From Parastagonospora avenae f. sp. tritici 18332-5 (Eukaryota; Ascomycota; Dothideomycetes; Pleosporales; Phaeosphaeriaceae), in the NCBI GenBank assembly GCA_022559985.1, contig JAFJTR010000042.1:186001-250000 (forward strand): 64,000 nucleotides of DNA, read 5' to 3'. Below, one piece after another: positions 46,669 through 56,441 of the stretch. The notes under the pieces are model-generated. The model saw only the letters and a list, made by a program, of their open reading frames with translations, had not been told where the DNA came from and did not search any database. A program made the position numbers and the translations under genes. Each line of letters opens with the position of its first letter. Position 1 is the first letter of the stretch.

Positions 46669-49551
46669 CTAGAAGAACATCAAATCCTCATCCCTCCACC
46701 CCATCTCATTCAGCGCCTTATGCGTACTCTTCTCCAACGCCTCGGGCCCACAAATAAGCACCAAGCTCTCCCCATCCGCATCAACTTTACACTGCTCCAC
46801 CAACAACTCCTTCCCAATCCTGCCCCTCAATCCAGCCCAATCCTCTGGCCCCTTAGTAAGCGTATACAACAACCTACACCTGTCGGGATTCTCCTTTGCA
46901 AAAGCATCCAAGTCCCCGCGACACAGGATGTCTTCTACCAAGCGGTTGCCATTCAGGACTGTGCAATACGTCGGATCGTTTTTGTCCTGCATGACAGCGC
47001 GCAGGACCTGGAAAATCGGCGTGATGCCGCTTCCACCACAGACCATGTATAATTTCTTGACGAGCCGCTGCTTCCCATTGATACTGCAGCGCCCTTGACC
47101 TTGGTATTCAAACTTGCCAATCGGGCCCTTGAAGTCGACGAAGTGGCCGACGGGAATCGCGTCGAGCGCTTTGGTCATTTTCCCGCCCACCTTTTCTTGT
47201 GTGTCGGCGTACACTTTAATCAGCACGTCGCAGAAGCCGAGTTTGGTGGTTTGCGAGATGGGCGTGTAGGAGCGAATGATGGCCTCGCGGGTTACGGGGT
47301 CGCGGAGACGGATCATTAGGTGTTGGCCTGTGGGGAGGCCGAGGGCTTGTTGGCCGTGGTCGAGCTTGAAGGTGAAGATGCGGGTGTCCCATGATACTGG
47401 CGTTTTCGCGTGGAGTAGTGCCCGATTCCATATGCGTGGATCTAGGAAGACTGGGCGGGGTTCGTTGGACTCGTTGACGGGTTCACCTTCGGCTAAGACT
47501 TTGCGGGATGCTTCGTCGAGGCTGCCGATGTGGTAGTCTGGCATCATTGCTTTGGCTGTTTCGCTGTCTTTTCGAGTGTTAGTTGTGTTTGCTAATCGAG
47601 ATCAAAATCCGGCTTAGACTCACGAATTGCCATGAACTCGTCTGAAGCATCAAGCCCTGCTGCACTGACAATACTTTGTGCACCACCGGGATGACCCTCC
47701 AGAAACGCAGTTCCGTCGTACACCTCACCATTGACGACAAACCAAGGATTCTCCGCATTGTCGTGTTTCCTGAGCTCATCAATCGAGATCACCTTGTCAA
47801 CACTATCTTTTGTCATTTTGATCTCCTTAGCGTCCTCGATAGCAGCGTGTTCTGGCTCATGCCCATTAATGTGTTCACCCCAGTACCCATTCGTCAAGTT
47901 GCCACCCGCCTTCTTGATCCTCTCCATCCAGCCTCCTGGCATCAAGGCTGGCTGTGTCGGGTGCTCAAAACGAAGCGTGTCGCCTTCCTTGTGTATGACT
48001 ATTCTGAACCAGGGGTTGTTCATCATACCGAGTACACTCCAGTACATATCACGTGGCTGTATACACATGGCTTCATCCATGACTCGTACGACAATGTCAT
48101 CGGTTTCTTGCAGCTCGGCGATCTCAATGTCAAGGTTCCAGAAACACCAGCAGAAACTCGTTTCTCGCCAGTCCATATCGAGGCGGCCGCCGAAAAGTTC
48201 GCGATCTTCGAAGGCACGATACTTGTCTTCTGCATAGTCGATGTTGGCCAGGCGCCACGTTTTGCCTTTATCTAGCGAGACTTCGCATCGGGTTATGCGG
48301 CGTCCACCGCCGCTGTAGGCGTAACCCTCAATCTTGTAAGACTTTGGTGCTGACTTGATTTGGAGTTTCTCATCATGCGCGGGGCGAGCAATAGCTGAGT
48401 TAGGACTCAGGTCGTAGATGGCGTAGCGGTCATCCATCCACCATTTCGGATTCTTGGCGGCCTCGTCTGGGTCGACAGTTGTTCTGTGGGCTATAAGTAC
48501 ATAATCTTGAGCTGTGATGTAGTGCTTACGGTAATACTCGGTTGTCGTAGATATGGTACCAGTTGTCACTTGGATCAGCCGTAACGATCAACTTCTTCAA
48601 CCACTTCACACTTCTTCCTCCAATCTGCCCAGGGATGACTGCTCGGAGCGGCTTACCATGGTCAGGTCGTAGCATCTCCCCATTCATACCATGAGCAAGC
48701 ATGATCCCTCGGTTTGGGTCCATCACCCAATTGAGCTTGACTGAAGTGCCGTAATAACCGTTAGGCTGTGGCAATGTTAGTCACTATTGTGTTTCAATGT
48801 CCTATTAACTTACTAGCTTATCTGCTCCCTCCATGCAGACATACTTTGCGCGCTTCAGCGGCTTTGCGCGTTCAATAATGTCCTTCATCACTACACCAGT
48901 GAACAATGCAGTCGATAAACCAGCTGGTCCCCAGGAAAATCCCTTGCTCTTTCTTACAACGTTTTGCTCTTTCCGTCTGTTACCAGCACAGACGAGCGTG
49001 ATGGGATAAGTCACATTTTCGTACTCTTCCAGTAATTGCCGTAGAGTTATCTTGAGAGGATTTGCTACAAGACTATGATCATGTTAGCTCTAGAGAAGGT
49101 TTATGATCCTCAAACGTTCGAATTACCCTTCGACTGAGAACTCCCAGTCTAAACACTCAGAGTCTTGCACTTCTGGCACGGCTCCGTGATTGCGAACGTA
49201 GAATAGTTCCGGACTAGTGAGGAAGCCCTCATTGAACAAATCGGTCAAAGGTGCTTCGACATTGAACGGATGCACTCCCGTTAATCTTATTAATCGTGGA
49301 TCGCGAGGTACATGTGCGTCTGGCGTTTTTTTGTCGACTTCTAGTGTTTGTGTCGGAATGGTTGTGGGTGGTGGAAGAGCGAAGTCTGGTTCCGAGTTTG
49401 AAGCATTCGATTTGCTGTCATCACCATTTACCGTTTCAGGTGGTGAAGGTGGCAGCTGAATGCTTTTCGATGCTGTGTAAGGTTGTGGTTGGTGTTCAGT
49501 TGGTGGAGGAATAGGCACTCCGGCCTTATTCTCAATAGCGACGCTCATCAT
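46669..49551 (-). CDS. niaD: Assimilatory nitrate reductase [NADPH]
   Basis: Reduces nitrate to nitrite; cytosolic molybdenum cofactor, heme and FAD enzyme. Exons 49551-49127, 49072-48814, 48765-48530, 48483-47624, 47567-46669 (892 residues). The Moco domain contains the molybdenum-ligand Cys in LVCAGNRRKEQN (about 169) and GADKLPNGYYGTS. The dimerisation domain follows, then cytochrome b5 with heme site FLEGHPGGAQS (about 571) and FMAIHSETAKAMM across the last junction. The FAD/NAD part has RSYTPIS, GPIGKFEYQG, CGGSGITP and CGPEAL. The frame upstream of 49551 opens only with a GTG lying over the TATA box, so ATG 49551 (or the adjacent 49548) is the start. Confidence 0.97.
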
Positions 49552-49592
49552 AGGCAGAAAGAATCGTGTCGCTCGGCCAAAAGACAAGAGGG

Positions 49593-49598
49593 TATATA
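49593..49598 (-). promoter_or_regulatory. TATA box of niaD
   Basis: Minus strand reads ctatatacc, 42-47 bases before the niaD ATG. Confidence 0.5.
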
Positions 49599-49903
49599 GC
49601 ACTCGAGACGGATCAAGGAATTTGCAAAGTGAAGTAAGGATATCACGCTTTCCAACTCTTTAGAAAAGGATACAGGAGTGGCGCTGATAAAGCAACGTGC
49701 AAGAAACGTGCCCGAACAGAGAGGAGTGAATCTGGATTCTTACGACTCGGATACCGGTCACAGAGACCCTACGATCCACAGTTGACTAGCCAAATCGCTC
49801 TCGTGCACTGTAGTTTTAGGGCGACTAGGGCTTCGTCATTCTCCTTACCATCACAATCGCGGATCACGGAGAAACGCACTGCACATCGGTCTGACGGTCT
49901 CAT

Positions 49904-49911
49904 CCGCGGAG
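49904..49911 (-). promoter_or_regulatory. NirA/NIT4-type site with adjacent GATA, niaD promoter
   Basis: Reads ctccgcgg on the minus strand (fits CTCCGHGG) and, shifted by one, the palindrome tccgcgga, the Neurospora NIT4 site. A minus-strand GATA core (49915-49918) lies 3 bases away. It is about 350 bases upstream of the niaD ATG. Confidence 0.62.
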
Positions 49912-50562
49912 ACCTATCAGTGCAGAGTCCTTGATGTGGAGAAAACACCCAGTGGCGCATGCCGTCATCATCCTAGCTAGAATCAAGTGCGAGTCTGGTG
50001 TCAAACGAATTCCCATACGCTGGATTTTAGAGCTGATATGCGACCTTATCTTTAGCGCTGGTTTGAGCTTAGCGTATAGATACATGTGGGGAAGGCGTGC
50101 AATGTGCCGTAGTCTAGCCATGCAAAAAAAGGGAAGTGTTCCTGGCCGGACCGTGTTCAGAACGTGCGTGTGGGGGTAACAAGATCTCCACAACTTTTGA
50201 CACTGCTTGGCGAGTGTACTTGGGTAACGTCTCTCCCAAAGATTTAATTTTTCGGGCAGGACAACCCTTCAACTTCGAACAGAGCTCTATTGTGCGACCT
50301 GCTTAGTGCTTTAGGGTGAAGTGTCCGCGCTCCCACTGTCTCATCGCTGCTGTGGGGCTGCTGGAAAATCGCGCTGACAATTTGCATCGTTGAGCATCTC
50401 GAGATCTGCCCGGAACAACACCGCATTGCAGCAGGAGTGCGATCGCATAATTTGAGAAAAGTCTGGGTCGTAAACGGCTCGTTTCATGGTGCAAAATAAG
50501 TCCCGGGTTTAAGAGGCATTGCGGTCGTTTTTCACGTAAAGTCGTGATGTTCTACAGTGCTT

Positions 50563-50570
50563 CTCCGCGG
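50563..50570 (+). promoter_or_regulatory. Distal NirA-type site
   Basis: ctccgcgg, an exact CTCCGHGG match about 1.0 kb upstream of niaD and about 120 bases beyond the helicase stop codon. It may be chance at this distance. Confidence 0.35.
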
Positions 50571-50688
50571 CATAGCCAGCCTTGCCGAGACCATCCGCGA
50601 CACCGTCACCAGCTTGCGCGAAGTGTGCGACGAGATGTAAACCTCGCCACGAGCTGTGGAGGTTCGCATCGATTCAATTCTTCGTAAA

Positions 50689-52771
50689 TTAGCTCAGCAT
50701 CTTGTTCTTGAGTGTCTGGCCTTGTAGCTCGATAGGTCCAACTTCGACTTGACCTTGAAGCCGTTGGCGCATCGTATCTGCCCGTTGCTTCATGCGCTTC
50801 TCGCTCCTCTCCCTGGTAGTCGCCTTGTCAAAGCGTCCTTTGACGCCGTGCTTCAAGCGCGTGATCATGTCTCCAGCTTTGCCTTTGGTCAAATCATCTG
50901 GCTTGAGACGATCGTCCTCGGGCCTAAACTTGTTTAAAAAGTCCACTTGAGCCTGTGAAGCGCGGTTTCTGCGCCAGGGTTGATTCCTCGCGATCCACAT
51001 GTATTCAAAAGCCTCCGATGCGTACGTGTCTGCGGCGTGAACAACGTGCTCAAAAGACTCACCTGCGGCGATAACGCGAGGTGTGGCATAAGGGCTTTTG
51101 GCCTTTTTATCTGCAGGCAGTCTCCAGTAGTATCGAGCTCTAAAAGCACCTTGATCCTTGTCAGAAGGCTCGATGATGAGATAGTTGCCACTGTTCGTCG
51201 TCAGGACAAACTTGCCCTCACCAACGCCAACCCAAGCGAAAGGACTCAAGTTTCGAATGAACTGGTCACCTGAGGTGTCTGCTATCAGATCGTGGACAGA
51301 ATCGTAGTCCGTGAAGGTGATGCTCCCAGGCACTTTCTTTGTGACAGCTTTCTTCTTGAGCTCCTCCGCCTCTGCTTCACGCTGCTGCTCAACCTCTTTC
51401 CTCTCTTTGAGCTCGGTCAAATTCTTGGTGTTTGCGTTCTCGATTATCTCTCCAGGATCCAGACCGAAAAGTGTAGGCGTTGACACGACACCGCTACTTA
51501 ATGCGGCAACCATGTCGATTACGTGACAGTTTTCTTTTCCTTTGTGAAGCCGCATTCCTCGGCCTATCATTTGGACCAGCAGATTGCGCGACTTGGTCGG
51601 GCGAGCAAGGAGCACGCAATCAATATTTGGAATGTCCGTACCCTCGGTAAAGACTCCGCAGTTGAGCAGTACTGGGAACGCGCCGTTTCGAAATGCATCA
51701 ATTCTAGCACTGCGGATCTTGGCCGGTGTGTCTCCGGTAACAAATTGGGCATCTATACCATACGCGCGAAACCTTGCAGTCAAGCTAGTGACGTGACTAA
51801 GATCGACACAAAAGATCAAGGTCGAGGTGCGATCCTTTGCTTTGGTCGACCAGGTTTGCACAACAAGCTCGTTGGTTTCGTCGGTGTTGATGGCTTTGGA
51901 AAGCGCTGCAGTTTGGAAGTCGCCGTTGGTACCGGAGCTTATTTTGGTCAGGTCCGCCTTGATCTGGACAGTGGTAAAGACGACATCCGACAGCCAATTT
52001 TCTTCGATCATGTCGACATAGTCACTACAGAGTCAGTGCAAGCCTTTCTATTGAGTAAGGTGATGCATACCGATGATAGACAATGTGGTCGATGACAGCA
52101 CCAAGCGCCCTGCCATCGAAGCGAGAGAAGGTGGCGGAGACACCTACAAGTGCAGGGGCACTGCTCTGACTCCAGTCTGGTGAAGCGTTTCGTAGCCCAA
52201 AGTGCTCAAGGACGTCGAGATACGTCTGGCTCACTATGTGATGTGCTTCATCGACAAGAATAAGCTTGTATCTCGATGGGTCGAATTTCTGCAGTCTTTC
52301 GCCAGAAGTGATGCTCTGTACTGAGGCAACAGTGATGTCAGCGGCACCAGACGCCTGATTGATGCCCATCTCGATGTCTACATGCTTGTCGGGGTATGCT
52401 TGGGTGCAGTGTCGGGCGGCTTGTTCGACAAGCTCGCGGCGATGGGCGAGGATGAGCGTCTGGGAGGCATCGCCGGTGGCGTGTATGCGGTCGATGAGAT
52501 GAGTGAAGATGACTGTCTTGCCAGAGCCTGTGGCCAGAGACACACCCAAACGCCTGTGACCTGCATTTAGATAGGAAAGAACTGCTTGTATGCATTCTTC
52601 TTGATACTCGCGCAATTTGAGCTTCGGAAGTGGCGGGGGCGGTGGTACTGGTGGCTGCACATCCACGACCTTTGGTTTACGAATGCGTGACGCGTGTCTT
52701 ACGGCCGCACGCGCGGGAACAGTACCCGCTCGCGTGAAGATGCTCAGCGCATGGCGAGAGAGGGCAAACAT
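50689..52771 (-). CDS. IRC3: Mitochondrial DEAH-type superfamily 2 helicase (Irc3-like)
   Basis: ATP-dependent helicase for mitochondrial DNA maintenance by analogy with yeast Irc3. Exons 52771-52071 and 52024-50689 (678 residues). The N-terminus (MFALSRHALSIFTRAGTVPA) is rich in Arg, Ser and Ala and lacks acidic residues, as in a mitochondrial presequence. Motifs: Q-type LREYQEECIQAV, Walker A ATGSGKT (about 82), LILAHRRELVEQ (Ia), DEAHH (II, about 174), VGVSATF (III), LLNCGVFTEGTDIP (V) and QMIGRGMRLHKGK (VI). The C-terminal domain has the Irc3 stretch YKLILVD..WRRNRASQAQVDFL. The frame extends upstream of 52771, but that part does not resemble the family. Confidence 0.9.
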
Positions 52772-53035
52772 GAGACGTGGTCCGAGACAGGATGAGGTAC
52801 GAAAGTGTCGCGAAGTCACCTGCACGATGCATGACGCAGCCAAGGGCCCGCTTAAGTTCAGCTTAACGCCGGGCGGGCGCGTCTTAACCCCACTAAATGT
52901 TTTCTCGATGTTCACCACGCGCAGCTCTTCACCCTTCACCACCATGGATTGCTTGAATCTACATGCACTCTTCCGCGCCCCAACTTTACGTGTTGAGCAC
53001 GGCGGGTACATACAAACTCGACTATCGCGCCGACG

Positions 53036-55305
53036 ATGAGTTCTAACGAAGATGATGAGAAACGCTCACCACCACGCCGCCGTTCCAGCACTCCCGATAC
53101 GCCTCGCAAGCGACGACGGCTAGGCTCAATTAAGCTTAATACAGCTGGTCTCCGGAAACATGACTTTCTCCGAAGACGCACAGTAGAAGCCAACTACAAC
53201 GACGAATACCGCGAGCTCTTCAATGAGCAAGTGACGCATGCCGCTACACGCTTCCATACCGACGAGTCTGTGCGATACTACAGCAAGCAAGTCGGTTCCT
53301 CGAAGTGGTCGCCTGGTGAACAGGCCATATTCTTCGCTGCTCTCGAGCGATTAGGCAAGGATGACCTGCCAGGCATAGCAAGAGCAATAGGCACCAAAGC
53401 CGAGACCGAAGCACGCGACTTTCTCCTTGTATTGCAGGATGCAGCCGTCAAGCAGGGCGACGCAAAGGTGACACTGCGCGACATTTCTGCTGCGATTGAG
53501 CTCGGCGATACGTGTAGTGAAAAGCTGGAAGAAGCAGCGGATGCGCTGGCGTGGTATCAGGAGCGTTTCGAAGCTGAACAGGAACAAGAGCGTTACGGTG
53601 AGCACTGGCTCATCACGCCTTCCTTAGCCGAAGCAGTCGAGGATGCCTATAACGGAGTTGCTTCATCGAGGCCTGCTTCAGTGTCTGGAGATCGAGAGCC
53701 GAGTAGGTTTCGCAAAGGAGTCGCTGGGTATGTCTACACATACATTATAACTCCTTAGACATGAACTGATATGTCAGGGCCTGCGCGACTTGCAAAAAAA
53801 GCAAGAGGAAGTGCGACCGCCAGGTTCCGTGCGCTCAATGTGTGAAAGCTGGGACCGACTGCGTATACCCAAAGAATCCACCTAGCCTCGTCAAGCCAGA
53901 TCCCGCCCCGGGGAACGCGCATGCATCTTCCATAGGGACGGGCATCCCTCTGGCTGATACTATCGAAGCCCCCATTCTGAGGGCGATACCAGAGGCACGT
54001 CTTCTCCAGCCCGAAGTAATGCTTGCCTTGTCTCGAGAAATATTCATGAATCGATCTGACGACGTTCCCTCTCCCTGGCCACACTGGTCCCACTACATCT
54101 CTGAGGTCGCCACAGAGCCGTCTATCTATCGTACAGCATTCAACGACTTTCACCGACTGGTCATTTCCGTGACTAAACGTCTTGTACAGACCGCAATTGT
54201 ACAGGCTACTTCCAGGATCAGATCGCAGCGGTCCCGCAAGGAAAAGGGATCATATCCATTGGTCAGATCAAGGGACGTTCGTACCGCTATCGATGTACTT
54301 GGCATGAAGCGAGACGGAACAGAGAGATGGCGGGGCGTGCCCAGACGTTGTGGACTGAAGGTGACCGCGTCTAAGTTCACGCCTCAAGGTCGGCGCACTA
54401 GGGAAATACCCTGGAGCGAAGTTGAACGCATTATGGGCTCAGCGAGTTTGTCGAATGAGCAAACCGACACATCAGGTGGAACGAACAATTTCAATTCGAG
54501 GGCGGCGCGCAGCGGAACTCCACTGCCGATGCACAATCTCACTTTGTCAGATTTCGAGGATGAGGTTGTTGACGTGGATATGGTCGATGACGCTGACAGT
54601 GACTCCTCGGAGCATTTCACGGATGTTGAGACACAACCTCCTCCGCAACGTGTAGCCCAGCCGAGAGACACAACTGGCAGATATGCGACTGTGCCTCCTG
54701 AGACACAAGCCGACGAAGTTTTGCATCAACTGAACACGGTGGAGGATTTTGATCAAGAAGCTACTCGGCATGAAGAGAGAGTGATCTGGGACATGCTTGG
54801 CATCAATTCAGCAGCCAATGACGAGAAAGCGAAAGAAAATGACGAAGTACAGGATCCCAGCTTTGAGGTCGGTGAGAAAGTTGCGACTACGTCCAGCGAC
54901 TGGCGACAGCTCATGGAGTACCGCGCTCCATGGGAAAACTTTCAGACTTCAATGTTGGAAGCGCAGTTGGTCGCGAATCAAAAGCGACCAAGCCCTAAGC
55001 CAGGCAAATCTGGTTCACCTGCGCGAAGTATTGGATCTGCGTCTGGTGATCTCAGCGATGGCTCTTCGACAACACTTTCAAGGAGGGCAGGGCTCAAATC
55101 CACAACCGAAATTGATCTGCACGCCAGAGGCACAAATGCTTATGCAGCTTTGCAAGGGGTAGAGAACATGAGTTCTGACAGGGACGACAGCGGTTCTGAC
55201 CCTAACAGCGAAACTCCACATGAGGACGTACCCACGCAATCTATTGAAGCCAAAAAAGGCGAAGCCGATGGCTATGATTCCGAGAGTGACATGGACTGGT
55301 CATAG
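53036..55305 (+). CDS. Rrn5-like SANT protein with an embedded Zn2Cys6 cluster
   Basis: Best reading: nuclear, related to Rrn5 of the RNA polymerase I upstream activation factor. Exons 53036-53727 and 53778-55305 (739 residues). After a basic head (RRRSSTPDTPRKRRRLGS), residues about 85-135 form a SANT/Myb-like helix set (KWSPGEQAIFFAALERLGKD). The last residues of exon 1 join a perfect Zn2Cys6 cluster at residues 233-259 (C-x2-C-x6-C-x5-C-x2-C-x6-C). Next is a helical part containing LVRSRDVRTAIDVLGMKRD and WRGVPRRCGLKV, the landmark shared with Rrn5-like proteins, then a long acidic, disordered tail ending DSESDMDWS. The alternative is a plain Zn2Cys6 regulator with an unusual N-terminus. 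Divergent from the helicase gene (265 bases). Confidence 0.65.
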
Positions 55306-55390
55306 AAATTCGGCTCTCGAACGCGTGATAGCACGCGAGTCGAGAACACTTATATGAGACGAAAAGCGCCATCATCATGTTCTCCTTGCC

Positions 55391-56441
55391 TTAAACATAC
55401 GGTCTAACAATACTTTGAACTGTCTCCCAAACAGCGCCTCCAGCCTTTGCTCGCAGCTTGATCATCTCTTTCTCATTCGCCACCGAATTGCACTTCATGT
55501 TCACAAGAAACAATCCTCCACTATCTTTTCCTCTTGTTGTCTTCCCCTCCACACCATCTTCTTTTGGTCCCTTTCCACCAAACGCCCCACTCGTCGCCTG
55601 ATACAAGTACCTCTCCGCACTCTCTTCAAAACTGATCGCGACCAAACTAAGAATCGGATCGAAGAAAATCGCACTCAGCCACGGTCCCCAGCTGCCCTCA
55701 CTCCAGCCACGAAATAAATTCCCAGTCCGCACAATACCCGGGTGGCTGTGTATGAAAACAATCCCTGCATTCTCAAGCTCTTCCGCGAGCTTTTCGAGAA
55801 CTAAAGTATTCATCATACCCATGTGAAACTGCGTCCCGGCTACGAACCACGCGCCTGGTTTATTCAGCGTCAAATCATCAACATCCAAAAAGCGCGCAGT
55901 CTCCATGCCGCCCGCCAGAACGCTAATGACCCGCGCAGCCGGCGAAACACGCAGCAAAGGCAGTAAGTTCTGTGTGAAAGTAATGCGCGTGTACAGTTCG
56001 AGCGCGTGGCTGATATCCAGACCTTCTTCCGTATCTCCACACTAATCAGCGCCGCTCAACTCTTCGAAAGGGCGACTCACTTTTCCTTCCCCCCAACGGC
56101 GCAAACCCCGTCGACATAAACAACAGATCCACCCTCTCTTCCCTCCCCTTGATCTCCTCACACACCCTCTTCGCTTCCGCTAGTAGCGAGACTTCACCCT
56201 CGATCCATACCAGTGTGGCTTTGGCATTCACGCCTTTCATTCCTTCGGCGAAGGTCCGGAATGCGGGCTTGCTTGCTTTGCGCCCGACCACGTACGCTTT
56301 GAATTCGAAACCGAGTTTGATGAGCGCGGCCAGGGTGAGTTTTCCTATGCCGGCGGTGCCGCCGAGGAAGATGGCGGTACGGGGGGTGGTGGAGGGGGTG
56401 AGGGAGGTGTTTGAGAGCTGGATGGTGGATAGGTTTGGCAT
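55391..56441 (-). CDS. Atypical short-chain dehydrogenase-like protein
   Basis: NAD(P)-binding Rossmann protein, 334 residues. Exons 56441-56081 and 56034-55391; the junction gives GGRKNTEEGLDISHALELY. Cofactor motif LGGTAGIGKLTLAAL is intact and FMSTGFAPLGG replaces the NNAG region. The expected catalytic YxxxK is absent: the helix that carries it reads GTQFHMGMMNTLVLEKLA. Downstream is HSHPGIVRTGNLFRG, as in the fungal SDR subgroup with Pro-Gly before helix 6. It may therefore be an unusual reductase or a non-catalytic family member. The 3' end lies 85 bases from the Rrn5-like stop (convergent). Confidence 0.82.

Larger units (their letters stand above)
49599..50688. promoter_or_regulatory. 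niaD upstream region
   Basis: About 1.1 kb up to the stop of the helicase gene. Two exact NirA-type sites (listed) and several GATA cores, including aaagataag on the minus strand near 50048-50056. No coding gene. Confidence 0.6.

Noticed and set aside
49552..49602. Longer niaD N-terminus opening at 49602
   Set aside because: The first codon there is GTG and it overlaps the TATA box; the ATG at 49551 is the sensible start.
52772..53011. 80-residue N-terminal extension of the helicase
   Set aside because: Not similar to the family, runs into the divergent promoter, and the ATG at 52771 begins a good mitochondrial presequence.
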